A DNA stretch of 64,000 bases from contig CM047817.1 of NCBI GenBank assembly GCA_026214975.1, positions 92,918,773 through 92,982,772 of the forward strand, in the 5' to 3' direction. A program made the translations under genes and the position numbers. Below, piece by piece: positions 35,362-45,913 of the stretch. The notes beneath the pieces are model-generated. The model did no database searches. It had not been told where the DNA came from and worked only from the letters and a program-made list of their open reading frames with translations. How positions within the stretch are numbered: the first letter of the stretch is position 1; every line of letters begins with the position of its first letter. Source of the DNA: Gentiana macrophylla (Eukaryota > Streptophyta > Magnoliopsida > Gentianales > Gentianaceae).

Positions 35362-36602
35362 TCATGGTAGTTGTCCCCTTTTACAAATTCTATGAGCTCC
35401 ATCTACTGGTGAGTACACAAAATCGATCGCATAATACTCATCAACACAAGGTGGAAGAGTGTAATAATCCGGGACCGGCATGCTAATAATCTCCACTTCT
35501 CCCGGTAGCTCTACCATAGATGGCTCTTCAGTCTCATACGATTTCTCCACACTCTTCACAATGACATCTTCATTTACTTCAATTGGGAGTGAGGGTGAAA
35601 TGGGCGATCCCAGTTTCTCTTCCGATTCTAAATCTGTCTCATCAAATAGCGTGCTCAAATCTATCATACACCCTTCGAGGTTATCATTTTGCATTTCTTC
35701 GGGAGGCGGTGTGATAGATAAAATTTGCACCTCTTCCATCTCCAAATCTTGCACTTCCTCTTCATCCCAAAACGAGCTATTCTCATCACCAAAGAATTCT
35801 TGCTCAGTCATAACAATGGTCGGTTCCACCACACACTCCACCAAGGTTTCATCAATTTTCATCTCAAGGGGTGAAGGTGCAGTAGGTAGAATGTGAAACC
35901 TGCCATAATCAAATATCGCAATTGAAGGTGGCACTATGAGCAATCCCAACTTACTATCTGGCTCAGAAATATCATCATAGCAAATTGAATCATCAACCTC
36001 ACTCTCAACCTGAACTTCTTCAGTGATAACATCATCATCCCGGACCACCTCTATTGCACATGTCTCTTCCTCTTTCTCATGCCTCCTCTTTTCAATCAAT
36101 TGCCCCATCCCGTCTTCAAGATTTCTTATGTCGGAGTCAAAGCTTCTATTGAACTCTTGCATATCCTTGTTCATTTGAATCAAACTCTCATTCAATTGAA
36201 TCAACTGCTCCATTTGAATGTCGGTGAAGCCTTCTTGTGGCATGGGGGGAAACTGATCATACTGACTTTGATTCATTGGAGGTGAGTAGTAGGCTTCTTG
36301 CCATGCCAGAATCTGATCAAGTGGCTGAATCTGGGTGAAACTATCAACGCGTTATGAACACCGTAATCCTGATAAGCATTAGGGTTCGGACAACCCTTAT
36401 AATGTTGTGGCTCATAACTTGAATAACCATAATTTTGACTTTGGCATGCACAAGGGCACTGATAAGCCCATGAACCTTGGTTACTCTGATGTTGATACTG
36501 AGGCTGAGGCACGAACTGTTGTTGATAACATTGTTCAGTTGCCTGAGGTTGGTATGGGTATTATTGTTCAGGTGAGTAGTATTGATTGAAAAATCCATCC
36601 AT
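35362..36602 (-). pseudogene. G2 ORF1: Tyr/Gln-rich then acidic protein of unknown function
   Basis: The likely start is the ATG at 36602, reading MDGFFNQYYSPEQ before an early stop. After the stop the same frame continues with a Gln/Tyr-rich part and a Cys-containing segment (AYQCPCACQSQNYGYSSYEP). A frame change near 36280-36340 leads to the long open segment 36276-35362 (304 codons). That segment begins with a predicted helical stretch (DIQMEQLIQLNESLIQMNKD, a candidate coiled coil) and then becomes very acidic with repeated Glu/Asp clusters. There is no gag core, zinc knuckle or enzyme motif. I do not recognise the family. It occupies the gag position directly after the PBS and leader. 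Confidence 0.6.
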
Positions 36603-36786
36603 TTAAGCTTAAGCTGCAAGATCTGAGAAAACAACAAGAATACAATCACGGTATTTATTCACCACCACCACCGCAATAGGTGGTGTGACTTTTCAACAAA
36701 AAACCATCATCAAGAAAAAAAAAAGAAAAAGAAAACAACCTAGGCCTAAGCTTTTGGTTCACTTACAAGATATCACAAAAACATAT
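36603..36786 (-). other. G2 leader
   Basis: This is a short untranslated stretch between PBS and ORF1, with an A-rich run at 36712-36740 on the + strand. Nothing else is seen. Confidence 0.6.
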
Positions 36787-36804
36787 TCCCCGGCAACGGC
36801 GCCA
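36787..36804 (-). other. G2 primer binding site (tRNA-Asp type)
   Basis: The minus strand reads TGGCGCCGTTGCCGGGGA, three bases from the 5' LTR. Confidence 0.93.
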
Positions 36805-36807
36805 TTT

Positions 36808-38558
36808 TGATTGAGTTAAAATCACCCAACAAAAACAATTTATAAAGACTCGAAACCGTGGGCAAACTAACTCTCTAACCGGCAGTGTACCGGGTCGATT
36901 GCTTGCATAGCTACAGGAGTACAAGGTCGAACCCAGAGGAATATGGTTGTGAATACCAAAGCAAACTTCAAGCTTAGTCTAGGAAAATCGATGGTTGAAA
37001 AGGTTTATACAACTACAACGACATTAAAGCGATTAGTAATGAAGTTTAACTAATGGAGAGGGACATAGCCGAACCATGATCCATCTAGCTAGTTTCAACC
37101 CTAAGGATAGACAAAACCGGGAGTGTGCATTAAAACAAATGAAATCTTGCAAACGATCTCACGGGTGCGTGCTCTTAATTCTGGTGTTAAGATCTGAACA
37201 ACTCTCCTTTAACACCCTATTCCATGTTAACTACCCTTCCCTAAAAAACATTCACTAACAAGACATGTTATGCACTAGAGCCACTTAAACGTTAGAACGA
37301 GTAACCTCGCATTGGGCTCGGGCTTAACAACTAAGCCGAGTCTACGCCGCGATCTTAGAACCTCTTTTCCCACATCTCTCTATCTAAACAACTCTTTAGA
37401 TTGATATGTGTGACTTTGACCTAGGTAGATAATCTAGCCCAAAAATGTTAAAATAAGTTCTAAGACATGAAACAAGCAAGATTAAACAATAAAAAGCACC
37501 ACCCACTCCCAATTTCATCACCCAAAGGGTGATTCCACCAAATTTCACATGATTCGACTATGAAAATGGATTAGCTACTCATTATACTAGTTAAAACATA
37601 GAAGAAACTGTAAATTAAAGACATAGCAAGTAAAAGAGAGAAGAAATATACCATTAATTTGCAGAAATTCGAGATTAGATCCAAAAAGTACAAAATAGAA
37701 AACTAATTAAAAGGTGGTCTCTTAGTGTTTGGAATGGATCTGAGCTAAGAAATAGAAAGATTAAGCAAAAATAGTGTTGATTCAAGCTAAGAGAAAGTAT
37801 TATAAGCTATTACAAAAATCGAGCTAAGAAAGGGGTAGAGTTTTGCTAAGAGAATAATTGTTATTCAAGAAATAGTCTAAGGGGGATATTTATAGGTGGA
37901 GGAAAATCTGCAGAATTCGTTTTCAAATGCACGTCTAGGGTGCTGAGACTGGCGTTTAACATCTTCAAACGCGCGTTTGGCTTAGTGCAAACGTGCGTTT
38001 GGCTTAGTGCAAATGCGCGTTTCGCTTCATTTCTGGGCAGGGTCTTGACTGTTCTTCATCTGGAACGCGTGTTTAGAAGGTTCAAATGCGCGTTTGGAGA
38101 ACTTGGAACCCGCGTTTAAGGTGGTTTCAAACGCGCGTTTGGAGGGCTTGAACTCTGTATCAACTGATAGCTTTTGAAACGCACGTTTGGGGGTTCAAAC
38201 GTGCGTTTGAACCCCTGTTGTCCCAAGACTTCACTTTTCTTCCTCTTTGATCTCTCCCCTTGCCTCGATCATGCCTTTTGCCATAAATCATCACCTCTCG
38301 GGTCCTCGGGACACCAATACCCTTCAACATCATAAACAACCAAAAACATCCAAACAATTCCGGAGGGTAAAAGTGCTCGGGAATGGGGTTAATATCAACA
38401 AAAAGGGGTAGTAATCCACCAAAGTAACGGATTTACTCCCCGTGCCATAAGCTCACGATAACACCCCGAAAATGGTCTAAATCACCCAAAAATGTGCTGA
38501 AAATGTGGTAAACGGGGATAAACAATGCACCGGAGTCACGTAAAGTTGATTCCCATCA
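36808..38558 (-). repeat. G2 5' LTR
   Basis: This 1751-bp LTR matches 17131-18862. It includes one more copy of the AAACGNGCGTTTGGCTTAGT unit at about 37968-38010 than the other LTR. The minus-strand TATA box is near 37888-37895. Confidence 0.93.
37922..38212 (-). promoter_or_regulatory. CAAACGCGCGTTTG palindrome array in the G2 5' LTR
   Basis: This is the second LTR copy of the array at 18249-18525. Several positions show CG to TG or CA changes (AAACGTGCGTTT, AAATGCGCGTTT), the transitions expected from methylated-C deamination. Confidence 0.65.
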
Positions 38559-38563
38559 ATAAG
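38559..38563. repeat. TSD ATAAG, right copy, of G2
   Basis: It matches 17126-17130. Confidence 0.95.
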
Positions 38564-39733
38564 CTCAAAAGGTTTATTCCAATCTGGTGCAATCAGAATT
38601 GGTGCGGTTACAAGCATTTGCTTTAATGTGTTGAAGGCTTTCTTGAATTCTTCTCCAAATATGAAAGGTACATCCTTTGCAAGAAATTCAGTCAAAGGTC
38701 TAGCAACTTTAGAGAAGTCCTTGATAAACCTCCTATAGAATCCTGCGTGGCCAAGAAAGGCTCGCAACGTCTTTAAGTTCGTCGGAGGGGGCAATTTCTC
38801 TATCATCTCTATCTTTGCTCGATCAACTTCCATTCCTTTCTTTGAAATCCTATGACCTAACACTATTCCTTCTGTAACCATGAAATGGCATTTTTCCCAT
38901 TTAAGTACAAGGTTGGTCTCTTCACATCTTCTCAGCACTTTACTCATATTTTCTAAGCATTTATCATAGTCATCTCCAAATACAGAGAAATCATCCATGA
39001 AAATCTCCAGAAAATCTTCCACCATGTCCGCAAATTACTACATCATTCACCTTTGGAATGTTGCTGGTGCATTCCATAACCCAAAGGGCATGCCATTGTA
39101 TGCAAAGGTTCCATAGGGACATGTGAAAGTTGTTTTCTCTCGGTCCTCGGGTGCAATATGGATCTGATAGTAACCCGAATATCCATCTAAGAAACAATAA
39201 AACACATCTCCACTTAATCTTTCCAACATTAGATCAACGAATGGTAGGGGAAAATGATCTTTACGAGTAGCATCATTCAGTTTCCTGAAGTCAATGCAAA
39301 CTCGATGTCCAATAATTAGTCTCACAGGGATCAACTCATCAAACTCATTTGGTTGGACAGTGAATCCTCCTTTCTTGGGCACCACATGAATCGGGCTCAC
39401 CCACTCACTGTCTGCAAATTGGGAAAATGATTCCCATTTCCAACATCTTTATAATTTCTTCCTTACCAACATCCCAGGATCTACAGAGATCTTATGCATG
39501 CACACTGACGGGATTATTCCTCTAATATCTGCAATCGTCCATCCAAATGCTCCCTTATGCTCTCTCAGTACTCTTAAAAGTTTCTCCTCCTCTAAAGATG
39601 ATAATAACACTGAAATTATAAGGGGAAGAGTATCATCTTGCAGGTATACGTACTTCAGATGAGATGGCAAAGGTTTCAAGGTTAAGTTCCTTGATGGCTC
39701 GTCTAATGATGATCTTAACAGCTTACCAGTCAA
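38564..39733 (-). pseudogene. pol: G1 reverse transcriptase, frameshifted
   Basis: RT copies element RNA into DNA. The segment 39733-39449 holds the N-terminal linker (LPSHLKYVYLQDDTLPLIIS, GAFGWTIADIRGI). The segment 39400-39047 carries the fingers and palm (SPIHVVPKKGG, RVCIDFRKLNDATRKDHFPL, FLDGYSGYYQI, MPFGLWNAPATFQR). After a frame change near 39040, 39025-38564 has the catalytic FMDDFSVFGDDY and the thumb (LRAFLGHAGFYRRFIKDFSK), ending [15 protein letters not shown] at the G2 insertion point. RNase H resumes at 17130. Motifs are complete, but at least two frame changes interrupt them. Confidence 0.9.
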
Positions 39734-40480
39734 TTGTAATTCAAATAATTTGTGCCACGAAGGTCTATGATGGTTCCTCCTAAATCCACAGAGGATATAG
39801 GTTCTATTTCTCGCATTTGACCTTCGCTACTCCCATGCCAGTTTCCTCATAGCTTTCTTCTTTCTTTAAGAGTAAAGTCTCATCAACTTCAGGGTCTAAT
39901 GCCACTTGCTGATATAATTCCAACACAAGTTCTTCTATGGCATCTAGCATGTAGCAGGCTTATCCTTCATCTTGTGCATATTTCATTGAATTTATTACAT
40001 TGAATACTACCTTGTCCTCATTCACTCTCAAAATCAGCTCACCCTTATGAACATCTATCAATGTTTTGCTCGTAGCTAGGAAAGGTCTTCCTACGATCAG
40101 TGGAACGTCGTGGTTAGTTTCCATGTCTAGCACCACAAAGTCTACAGGGAATACAAACTTATCAACTTTCACCAGAACGTCCTCCGCCACTCCACAAGGT
40201 TGCTTCATAGACCTATCTGCTAATTGAAGGGTTATGGAAGTTTTGTTCAATTATTTCATGCCTAACTTACAAAAGATAGTGAGTGGCATTAGATTGACAC
40301 AGGCTCCAAGATCACATAATGCATTGTTTAGGCATACTCCTCCAATTGTTCATGGTATGAGGAAGCTCCCAGGATCTTTACACTTAAGAGGCAGTTTGCG
40401 TTGCAAAACTGCCGAGCATTCCTCGTGAAGGCATATCGTCTCAAGGTCTAATAACTTCCTCTTGGTAGAAATTGCTTCTT
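39734..40480 (-). pseudogene. pol: G1 protease region
   Basis: The retropepsin active-site region reads NALCDLGACVNLMPLTIF near 40330-40275, with Leu where most proteases have Ser or Thr, as often seen in Athila-type elements. A TAA stop follows at about 40251-40253. The second half continues at 40250-39960 (ITLQLADRSMKQPCGVAEDV, then VPLIVGRPFLATSKTLIDV). The section 39959-39734 is the linker to RT and has stops. The same job in G3 is done by a protein with DSGA. Confidence 0.8.
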
Positions 40481-42120
40481 TCAAGAATTTCGCATATTCT
40501 GGCATTCCGCCAGTGATTCTACCAAATGTATATTCACTTGCAACTTTTTAAACATTTCTATAAACTTTTTATAACGCGCATCATCATTATTTGGCGTATA
40601 TTTCCTAGGGGGATAGGGTGAAGTAGCAGGATTAATAATTCTGATTCGTGAAGACTTACGTAGATCGCTGCTCCGCTTCGCTCGCACCATTTGAAATTTC
40701 GAGTCGCGGTTTACCGGAGCAGTGTCCCGGGTTACCGGCCCATCTTTTTCTCCAGATTCTGCTGTGTTCTGCTTCTGACTGCTTTCTGATTCTTACAGGA
40801 CAGTTGGTATAACTGGTCCAGGCACTTCCTTTCCGCTTCTAGTTATGATTGCATTCATGTCCTTCAGATTCTTCTCAGTATTACTTGGCAATCCTCTTGG
40901 GGGACGGGCTGACACTTGTTCTACAATCTGCCCCACTTGGTGCAACAGATTCTGCACTAATGCTTCTTGATTCGTCAGTCTTGTATCATTCTTTTGACAA
41001 TAAGTGGTGAAGTTTGCATTTAGTTCAGTCATGGATTTCGTAAGTTGATTGACCGTGTCGGTCACAACTGAGCTCATCTTATCCATGGCCGCTTCCCAAC
41101 CACCGGACTTGTTGAATTGAGGCACGAATCCACCAGTTTGTCTTGGTCTCTCTCCACCAGTCTAATCACTTTATCTATACCCCCCAGCAGGGTCACTCAG
41201 TCTAAAACCAGGGTGGTCATGAGAACCTGGGCGATATCCTCCCCCATAAGGATTTCCTTGCCTCCCTATATAGCTTACGTCCTCAGTGTTGGTTGTTTCA
41301 ATATCTTGTACTTTCTCAACCTTGGATATGCAAGCTTGCATGCCATCCATCATCTCGTTCATTTCTATTAGCTAGTATAAGATCTTTTGAGAAGTATCTC
41401 TCCAAATACGCCTTCAGCTACTTTGGCAGTTTCAACTTGATGCGTTCCCCATTGACTTATCAGTGCTATTTTCTCCAACTTTTCTTCAGCTTCTTCGGGT
41501 GATAGCAACGCAAAACATCCGCTGCTTGATGCGTCAACTCTCATTTGTTCACTTGGCCCCAATCCGTGGTAGAAACTATGCATTCGTACGGGCAGAGTGA
41601 TATCATGATGTGGGCATCTCCTCTGTGCTTCCTTAAATCTTTCCCAAGCCTCTTCAAATGTTTCAATGGGTCTCTGCTTGAAGTTCATGATCTCTTGTCT
41701 CATCTGTAATGACTTCCTAGGCGGGCAGTACTTGTTCATAAATTTCTGCAGAAGATCGGTCCAAGTTTGGATCGATCCTGGTGCTAGAGACAATAACCAT
41801 ATTTTCACTTTGTCTTTCAGAATGAATGGAAACAACTTCAACTTGATATTATCTTCAGGCACTACAGTTGGCTTGACCGTGCTGACTATCTCCAGAAAGT
41901 TGGTGATATGTACACTAGGATCTTCGTTCATTACTCCATGAAAGGTAGCGTAGTTGGTCACCATCTGTATCACATTTGGTTTTGGATGGAAGATCTCAGC
42001 CACATCCTCAGGTTGAACAATTGCTGGCTCGAACTGCTCAATCTTCGGCATTGCATAGCTCTGTAGAGTTCTTCTGTCCGCTTGAACCACAACTTCTTCT
42101 CCGTTTACATTCTGCGCCAT
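40481..42120 (-). pseudogene. gag: G1 gag, frameshifted, with linker to protease
   Basis: The start ATG at 42120 opens a 250-codon segment to 41368 containing the gag core: NYATFHGVMNEDPSVHITNF, LKLFPFILKDKVKIWLLSL, TWTDLLQKFMNKYCPPRKS and ETFEEAWERFKEAQRRCPHH. After a stop or frame change, 41362-41171 has a Gly/Pro-rich stretch, and 41125-40793 carries a helical segment (VNQLTKSMTELNANFTTYCQ, QVGQIVEQVSARPPRGLPSN) and the end ITRSGKEVPGP. The stretch 40690-40481 is the linker PPRKYTPNNDDARYKKFIEM. I find no CCHC zinc knuckle. Confidence 0.88.
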
Positions 42121-42572
42121 GTTGTCTTCTGTATTCTCCTCTCTCTCATCGTGTAGCAGCTTAATAGATTTCTCTCAAGCTTCTTTCCTCTTTTGTCTAG
42201 AAAAATTTTCAAACTCAGGTATGAATCTGTCGAGTTTGGCTGCTGAACTTCGTGTAGCGTACTACAAGACACAAAAAGAAAATAACAAGGTCAGTGACTT
42301 GCCTCGCCGGCTGTTACACATGCCAGGAAGACTCAAAAATACAGACTCTGACTACTGACTTGACTCTGAACTAACAGAAACAATTCTGTTGAAACTGGGA
42401 CCCTCGGTTTATCGGGGTAGACCCTCGGTAAACCGGAAGCAATTTTTCCAGATTTTTAATAAAATCGACCCTGTACTACACCACTACACACAGAATATAA
42501 AACAGACTCAATTAAACAGAGTCAAATATATACATAAACTCAATCTTAAATAGAAATTATTCTTGACACGAG
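42121..42572 (-). other. G1 leader
   Basis: This untranslated sequence lies between PBS and gag. It carries two family motifs at about 42399-42440 (CCTCGGTTTATCGGGG and CCTCGGTAAACCGG). Confidence 0.65.
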
Positions 42573-42590
42573 TCCCCGGCAACGGCGCCA
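42573..42590 (-). other. G1 primer binding site (tRNA-Asp type)
   Basis: The minus strand reads TGGCGCCGTTGCCGGGGA. The gap to the LTR is eight bases here, against three in G2 and N1 and six in G3. Confidence 0.92.
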
Positions 42591-42868
42591 GAAAATCTTG
42601 ATCGCGTGCAAAGCACTTACTAGCAATATGACTAGGTCTATCGTAGTAGAGTACTGGCGAGTCAAGGTCGATCCCACAGAGACTCGTAAGAACGTCTAAT
42701 TATCAAGATTGAGCTTGTCACAATAACGGTCTACGACCAACTATAATATTGACAGTAGTTATTTTGGTAACAATCAACTAGCAAGATTATGCAAGTTCAA
42801 CAAGGCAAACTAGAGTTTATAATGTATTAGTTCAATTATGAGTAATTAGTTATTCCCCCACACATGCA

Positions 42869-42873
42869 ACAGT
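42869..42873. repeat. TSD ACAGT, left copy, of S1
   Basis: It matches 44605-44609. Confidence 0.93.
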
Positions 42874-44604
42874 TGATGACGGTCAAATTATACCCGTAAA
42901 AGTCATCAACGTTGACCTTAAATCGAGATTAATAATATATATTTTATATTAAATCACATGTTTATATTTATTATTTAATGTTATGTGATTAATAAGATAT
43001 AATTTGGTATTTATCCGTTTTCATTGTATTTATCCGTTTTTATTATATAATTTGGTATTTATCCATTTTTATTGAAATATGATTTATTTTGGGATAAATA
43101 TTTATTTTGTATATTGAGATAAATTTCGGAGGATAAATACAAATGGAAGAATTAAATCTCAAGATAAATCAAAGCAAATTCAAGATAGAGATCGGATAAG
43201 CACGAAAAGAGGAGTAAGGCATGACAAGAGCAAGCGAGCCAATCCGAAGCTTGGGGAAATAAATGCGGCGGCCCTATCACATGTTTGGGGCGCATTTTGC
43301 CTTTTTCCGGAAGATCGGCCGAGAGTTATCTCTTATTTGTTTTGATATTTTGATGTATATCTCTTAATTAGCTTGAACCCCTATAAATAAAGGCATGCAT
43401 ATACACGCCACACACACTTCTTTACACAATACAACATATACACAATTCATAATTAAATCTTTAGTTTTTCTTAGAGCAGTTTTTATGCAAGTTCTGCAAT
43501 AGTGTAAGTTCTTGTATTTATTTGTTCTTAGTTCTTTGTAATTAAGCCCCCAATTATTGTTTATTGTTTGAGGTTGTTCGTTCTTCACCGAACGATAGAT
43601 CTAAGGATACGATATGAGGCGGTGGGGATTCTTGTCTATAAGGATCCACACGCCCCATCTCGTTATCCGGTGACCTATAGATGACTTTGGTATGATCGAC
43701 AATCGTGTTTTTAGTATATCTATATAATTGCTTTATGAATCTCTATTTTATCCGTTACGTATGTATAAACGCTAAGATTTAGGTTTTCGCCGCGTCAATC
43801 TAGCCACGTCTTTATGGTGTGATTGTCCACCTAGAATTTCTTATCTTAGTAGGTATGGCTACGGCTACGTTGCTCGTCTGTTTTAATTAGCATATTATTA
43901 GGAAATACCAGTATAGGACTCCTAGGTCGGCTCATGAATTGATCTTCCGGGACTTTCAGCGAGATCTAGATATGTTCTGTATTCGGGAATTGCATGCACC
44001 TAGTTGTACGTAAATCGTAGATTAACATGAGACCGCCAGGTAATTGTTAATGGATGTAGATCGATGCGATCGCTTAGGAAATACGCTGAACAAAGGAACG
44101 TTGCCTAGGTGAGGAATACGGTTAATATCGGCATCCCTAGTTTTGTAAGCGTGCAAGTCATATGAGATGGAGGCCGAAAAAACGAAGTCACGTGATGTAG
44201 CACAGTGATCTGGATGGCCTACCCGGAGCTAGATCTAGTTTAGGGGATGACTCCCGTAGTCACTATAAAAGAAATACGGATCGGATTAATAGTTGTCGAG
44301 TTTAGCTTAATTATATAGAATCTCTAGATCCAAACGATAACATAATAATTGGGGAGGTTAATTACGTGTCTTTATATGTGTTGTGTCGAGTCGTGTCCTT
44401 TATCTTTCTTGTCTTTCGTTGGTCGTAGACCGCCTTTGTGTCCTTGATATGAATGATTAATTGTTTGTATATAACTGACCCACAATTGGTTCCCTATGGG
44501 ATCGACCTTGATTCGCTATAGCTATACTACGATGGACCTAGTCTTCTTGCTAGTATTGGTTTATGGTGGTCAAGTATTTTATTATCACTTCATCTACGTC
44601 ATCA
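42874..44604 (+). mobile_element. S1: solo gypsy LTR in the G1 5' LTR
   Basis: This is a 1731-bp LTR with TGATGACGGTC and ACGTCATCA ends, flanked by ACAGT on both sides and with no internal sequence, so it is a solo LTR left by recombination. The + strand TATA box (TATAAATA) is at 43382-43389. The U5 signature TCCCTATGGGATCGACCT is at 44491-44508. Its first bases (TGATGACGGT) are the same as the G1 LTR start, which suggests a related family, though the rest is different. Confidence 0.93.
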
Positions 44605-44609
44605 ACAGT
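44605..44609. repeat. TSD ACAGT, right copy, of S1
   Basis: It matches 42869-42873. Confidence 0.93.
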
Positions 44610-45788
44610 CCTCCCCATCGGTGAATTTGTTCATTGTTCAGCTACGGGTACAGCAACTAACCCTATCTACTCCGACAATGGTAGTAGACAATATATATAC
44701 AAGCTACCCTCCTTAATTGGTCCATAATAGCCCATACGCATAAAGAACTAGAGCTGTCGATATCGAGCGCTAACTCATACAGCAAACCCGCCTAGACAGC
44801 TGTCGATAGTGATCAGCACGTTCCTAAGGTCCATTCTAGATAATGTCCAAACATAGCACTTCACTATTCATATTTCATGCTAGTTTACAATGACATGCAA
44901 ATAGTTGATCAGGCTACTAACATGTAAATTAAATCTATCGATCAACGTAGCTGGCACCGATTATCATGAATTAGTAATTTACTAGGTATTCAGATCTAGC
45001 GATATAGACCGTCGTAGATCTGAAGAACGCAATCGCTATTTCATGATTTCTTCACCAACGAATCAGATCTATAACACATAGGGTAAAATAAACTAACTAC
45101 TACATAATTAAACTAAATAAGCAATTAAAACATACTAGTCGAATAGAACAACGATAGATCTACATCTTGGAAAAGACAGAAAATCTTACCCTCGAAGACG
45201 AGCGTAGATCTCCCTCAGATCTCTCCCTAGGCGGAAACTCCGTCGTCTCTCTGACCAGAACTCATAAAAATAAATAAAGAACAAAGAACTTTTAATTGCA
45301 TAATACTTGTAAATTGTATGATACTATTGTTACATTGAGTTCTAAGGCGAAGCCTCTTAAAAAAGCTATCTAAACCGAATTAGATAACCCTAGATCTACC
45401 CCTCGTCCAAGAAAACACGTTTCGGAAGGATCTCGAGCCTCGGTAAGTCGGCACAGCCTCTCGGGTTACCGGGGGTATTTTTGTATTTTTATTCAACCGA
45501 CTTAACTTGGATGCTTCTGGAATACCCTAGGCCCAATCCTTATGTTCAGTCCACTCCAGATTCGTTCATCATGCTCAGCCCAATATTTCGTATCCTAAAA
45601 TCATCAAATAACGCACGAAATAATATCGAAATAGGGAAAATAAACGCTAAGTGCATATTTCTCGACTCACGAACTCAACATATGATATTCAACATAAATG
45701 GTTCACTTTTATTGGTCGAAACAACTACTTTTAGCTCATAATGGGTAGAATATTGATGCCGCAGGATAGACTATTTTAACCGTCATCA

Positions 45789-45913
45789 GGCGCAGCGGGA
45801 GCAGTACATGGATATAGAATGTTCATTCCTAAACCTTGTAAGGTTCTTCCACCTTTTCTATATAGCTTATATAGTAAGTGGATTCATTTCTTGAAGCAAG
45901 GACCAGGGTCTCG
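45789..45913 (+). mobile_element. C1 middle fragment (RNase H tail) with TSD of G1
   Basis: It starts with the right GGCGC TSD of G1 (45789-45793). Together with 2040-2085, the sequence around the join resembles the copia RNase H stretch that ends in a Glu-Ala-Glu-Tyr-type motif, in damaged form. It ends with TCTCG (45909-45913), the left TSD of N1. Confidence 0.65.
45909..45913. repeat. TSD TCTCG, left copy, of array N1
   Basis: It matches 61995-61999, directly after the last LTR of the array. Confidence 0.95.

Larger units (their letters stand above)
17131..38558 (-). mobile_element. G2: non-autonomous gypsy-like element with two non-gag-pol ORFs
   Basis: This minus-strand element is about 10 kb without G3. 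Its order is 5' LTR (38558-36808), tRNA-Asp-type PBS (36804-36787), ORF1 (36602-35362), a palindromic motif cluster (34856-34608), ORF2 (34056-33362, then 21924-20866), 3' non-coding DNA, PPT and 3' LTR (18862-17131). No protease, RT, RNase H or integrase is present, so transposition must depend on another element. The shared PBS and the PPT type CTAAGTGTGGGG point to the Athila-like elements G1 and G3 as possible helpers. Confidence 0.9.
2086..45788 (-). mobile_element. G1: Ty3/gypsy Athila-like element, split by C2, G2 and S1
   Basis: This is a minus-strand LTR retrotransposon of about 10.1 kb once later insertions are removed. In its own direction the order is 5' LTR (45788-42599), tRNA-Asp-type PBS (42590-42573), gag (42120 downwards), protease (near 40300), RT (39733-38564), [G2 insertion], RNase H and integrase (17130-15428), 3' non-coding DNA, [C2 insertion], PPT (3548-3532) and 3' LTR (3531-2086). 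The gag/pol motifs, the PBS and the D-L-G-A protease site fit the Athila branch. Its two LTRs differ by many ordinary substitutions, so it is older than G2, G3 and C2, in agreement with the nesting. Confidence 0.92.
42599..45788 (-). repeat. G1 5' LTR, split by solo LTR S1
   Basis: Without S1 and its duplicated ACAGT it is about 1454 bp and matches 2086-3531. The family motif cluster is at 45430-45480. The TATA box seen in the other LTR is damaged here (the + strand reads CTTAAAAAAGC at about 45356-45366). Confidence 0.92.

Noticed and set aside
35480..35896. 138-codon Ser-rich ORF on the + strand
   Set aside because: It is the complement of the acidic segment of G2 ORF1, which has the better coding character.
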